Shown here: positions 61,063 through 61,810 of the stretch, piece after piece
Layout of the letters: each line of letters begins with the position of its first letter
Numbering within the stretch: position 1 is the stretch's first letter
Origin: Sphingopyxis indica
Lineage (GTDB): Bacteria; Pseudomonadota; Alphaproteobacteria; Sphingomonadales; Sphingomonadaceae
DNA: 61,810 bases
Reading direction: 5' to 3'
NCBI RefSeq assembly: GCF_900188185.1
Contig: NZ_FZPA01000017.1
Coordinates: forward strand, 1-61,810
Position numbers and translations under genes: made by a program
Notes under the pieces: model-generated
What the model was told of the DNA's origin: nothing
The model's database searches: none
The model's input: the letters and a program-made list of their open reading frames with translations, nothing else

Positions 61063-61461
61063 TCAGTCGATCTCTGGAGCGTCGGTGTTGTCGCCTCCTT
61101 CACCCGAGCCGTTGCCGCGGGAGAGAAAGTCGACCTTGTCGGCGAGGATCTCGGTACCGTAGCGCGTGACCCCGTCCTTGTCCTCCCACTGGGTGTAGTG
61201 GATGCGGCCCTGGACGCTGACCAGCTGGCCCTTGGAGCAGTACTGCCCGACGGTCTTGGCGAGGCCGTTGAAGCAGGTCACCCGGTGGAACTCGCTTTCC
61301 TTGGCAGTGTAGCCGTTCTCGTCCTTGTAGGTCTTGCCGTCCTTGTCGCGCGCGGGGCGATCGGTGACGACGGTGATCCCGGTGACATTGGTGCCGCCCT
61401 TAGTCTCGCGGGTGTCGGGATCGCGAGCGATGCGGCCGGTGAGGATTGCGATATTGGTCAT
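61063..61461 (-). CDS. ssb: Single-stranded DNA-binding protein
   Basis: A 132-residue SSB with one OB fold: MTNIAILTGRIARDPDTRETKGGTNV is the family start, then EFHRVTCFNGLAKTVGQYCSKGQLVSVQGRI. The C-terminal tail is short and acidic but ends DAPEID, not the DDDIPF tip of chromosomal SSBs. A plasmid-borne ssb near oriT usually enters the recipient early and coats the incoming strand. Confidence 0.93.
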   Translation of the reverse strand: MTNIAILTGRIARDPDTRETKGGTNVTGITVVTDRPARDKDGKTYKDENGYTAKESEFHRVTCFNGLAKTVGQYCSKGQLVSVQGRIHYTQWEDKDGVTRYGTEILADKVDFLSRGNGSGEGGDNTDAPEID

Positions 61462-61810
61462 GGTGAAAGTCCTTCAGTTCCTCAAACCGGAGACCATCTC
61501 CGGCTTGCGAACATCCAGAAGAAGCAGGGCAAGGGAGGACTGCACCGCAGGAGCGAAGCTCCAAGGGAAACCTGTTCATGACGGGTGGTGCGGGCAGGCG
61601 CGCGAAGCGCGACAACACGGCCGTCAAAGGAACGGGTTGCGGCTCCTCAGCTGACCTGATTCAGGACTGTTCGCGAAGAAAGCCGGATGGGTATCGGGTG
61701 TGGGCCTGAAGGCTAAGAGTCTGATTCAAAATTATCGTTCATAATTTCATAGCCTTGCGATGCGGCGAGTGAAGAGTTGTATCGAGGCGACGAAGAGCCA
61801 TGCGGTTGCC
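61462..61810. other. Region upstream of ssb; AT-rich palindrome, no gene
   Basis: No convincing coding frame to the end of the window. AAATTAT-CGTTC-ATAATTT (61729-61747) is a perfect inverted repeat in the only AT-rich patch here. It could be a promoter/operator of the next gene outside the window. Confidence 0.4.

Noticed and set aside
1..61810. CRISPR array, tRNA or rRNA genes
   Set aside because: No regular direct-repeat/spacer pattern and no tRNA- or rRNA-like sequence was noticed on reading; a dedicated scan would be needed to exclude a divergent tRNA.

Overview
The window is high-GC DNA that reads like a conjugative plasmid or integrative conjugative element of an alphaproteobacterium, most likely a sphingomonad (Sphingomonas, Novosphingobium, Sphingobium or Erythrobacter type). 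This rests on the gene order of the F-type transfer operon (traA-L-E-K-B-dsbC-V-C-trbI-S26 peptidase-traW-U-trbC-N-F-H-G), the MobF relaxase/TraD pair, the AlpA/HTH regulators before traA, and a LigAB-type aromatic pathway. No rRNA, tRNA, replication gene or integrase is visible.

Layout. (1) 1-8 kb: aromatic catabolism. A plus-strand operon encodes the lower meta-cleavage pathway (2-keto-4-pentenoate hydratase, acylating acetaldehyde dehydrogenase, 4-hydroxy-2-oxovalerate aldolase). A convergent minus-strand operon encodes a zinc-independent MDR oxidoreductase, a two-subunit LigAB-type extradiol dioxygenase and the alpha and beta subunits of a Rieske ring-hydroxylating dioxygenase. Together they could open an aromatic ring and take the product to pyruvate and acetyl-CoA, but ferredoxin, reductase and dihydrodiol dehydrogenase are absent. 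(2) 8-19 kb: an eroded accessory segment with IS3 remnants, NUDIX/UbiB/MarR genes, a MarR-controlled hydrolase-thioesterase pair, an acyl-CoA ligase fragment, an orphan JAMM peptidase and a possible GIY-YIG protein. (3) 19.2-38 kb: regulators and the complete F-type mating-pair-formation operon, almost every gene overlapping the next by a few bases.

(4) 38-53.8 kb: a cargo block inside the transfer region. It holds a HipBA-type toxin-antitoxin pair and a phosphorothioation defence island. sspA (cysteine desulfurase) diverges from sspBCD (DUF4007 protein, large P-loop ATPase, PAPS-reductase-like Fe-S protein). Converging on these is a second operon with a 60-residue ORF, a DndD-like SMC-type ATPase, a Dnd-associated small protein and a PLD-helicase fusion. 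The intergenic region between sspA and sspB carries two copies of CACTGG-N9-CCAGTG laid over a recognisable promoter. An S24 repressor and an HNH nuclease close the block.

(5) 53.8-61.8 kb: mobilisation genes (relaxase, coupling protein, accessory protein), a hairpin-rich stretch that is the best oriT candidate, several small ORFs including a 43-codon lipoprotein-like one with a strong Shine-Dalgarno sequence, two clear terminators and ssb.

The most interesting system is the composite Ssp-type modification module with its Dnd-like second operon, carried between traG and traI. The families are known. The particular combination, its small leader ORF and its twin operators are what deserve a second look.
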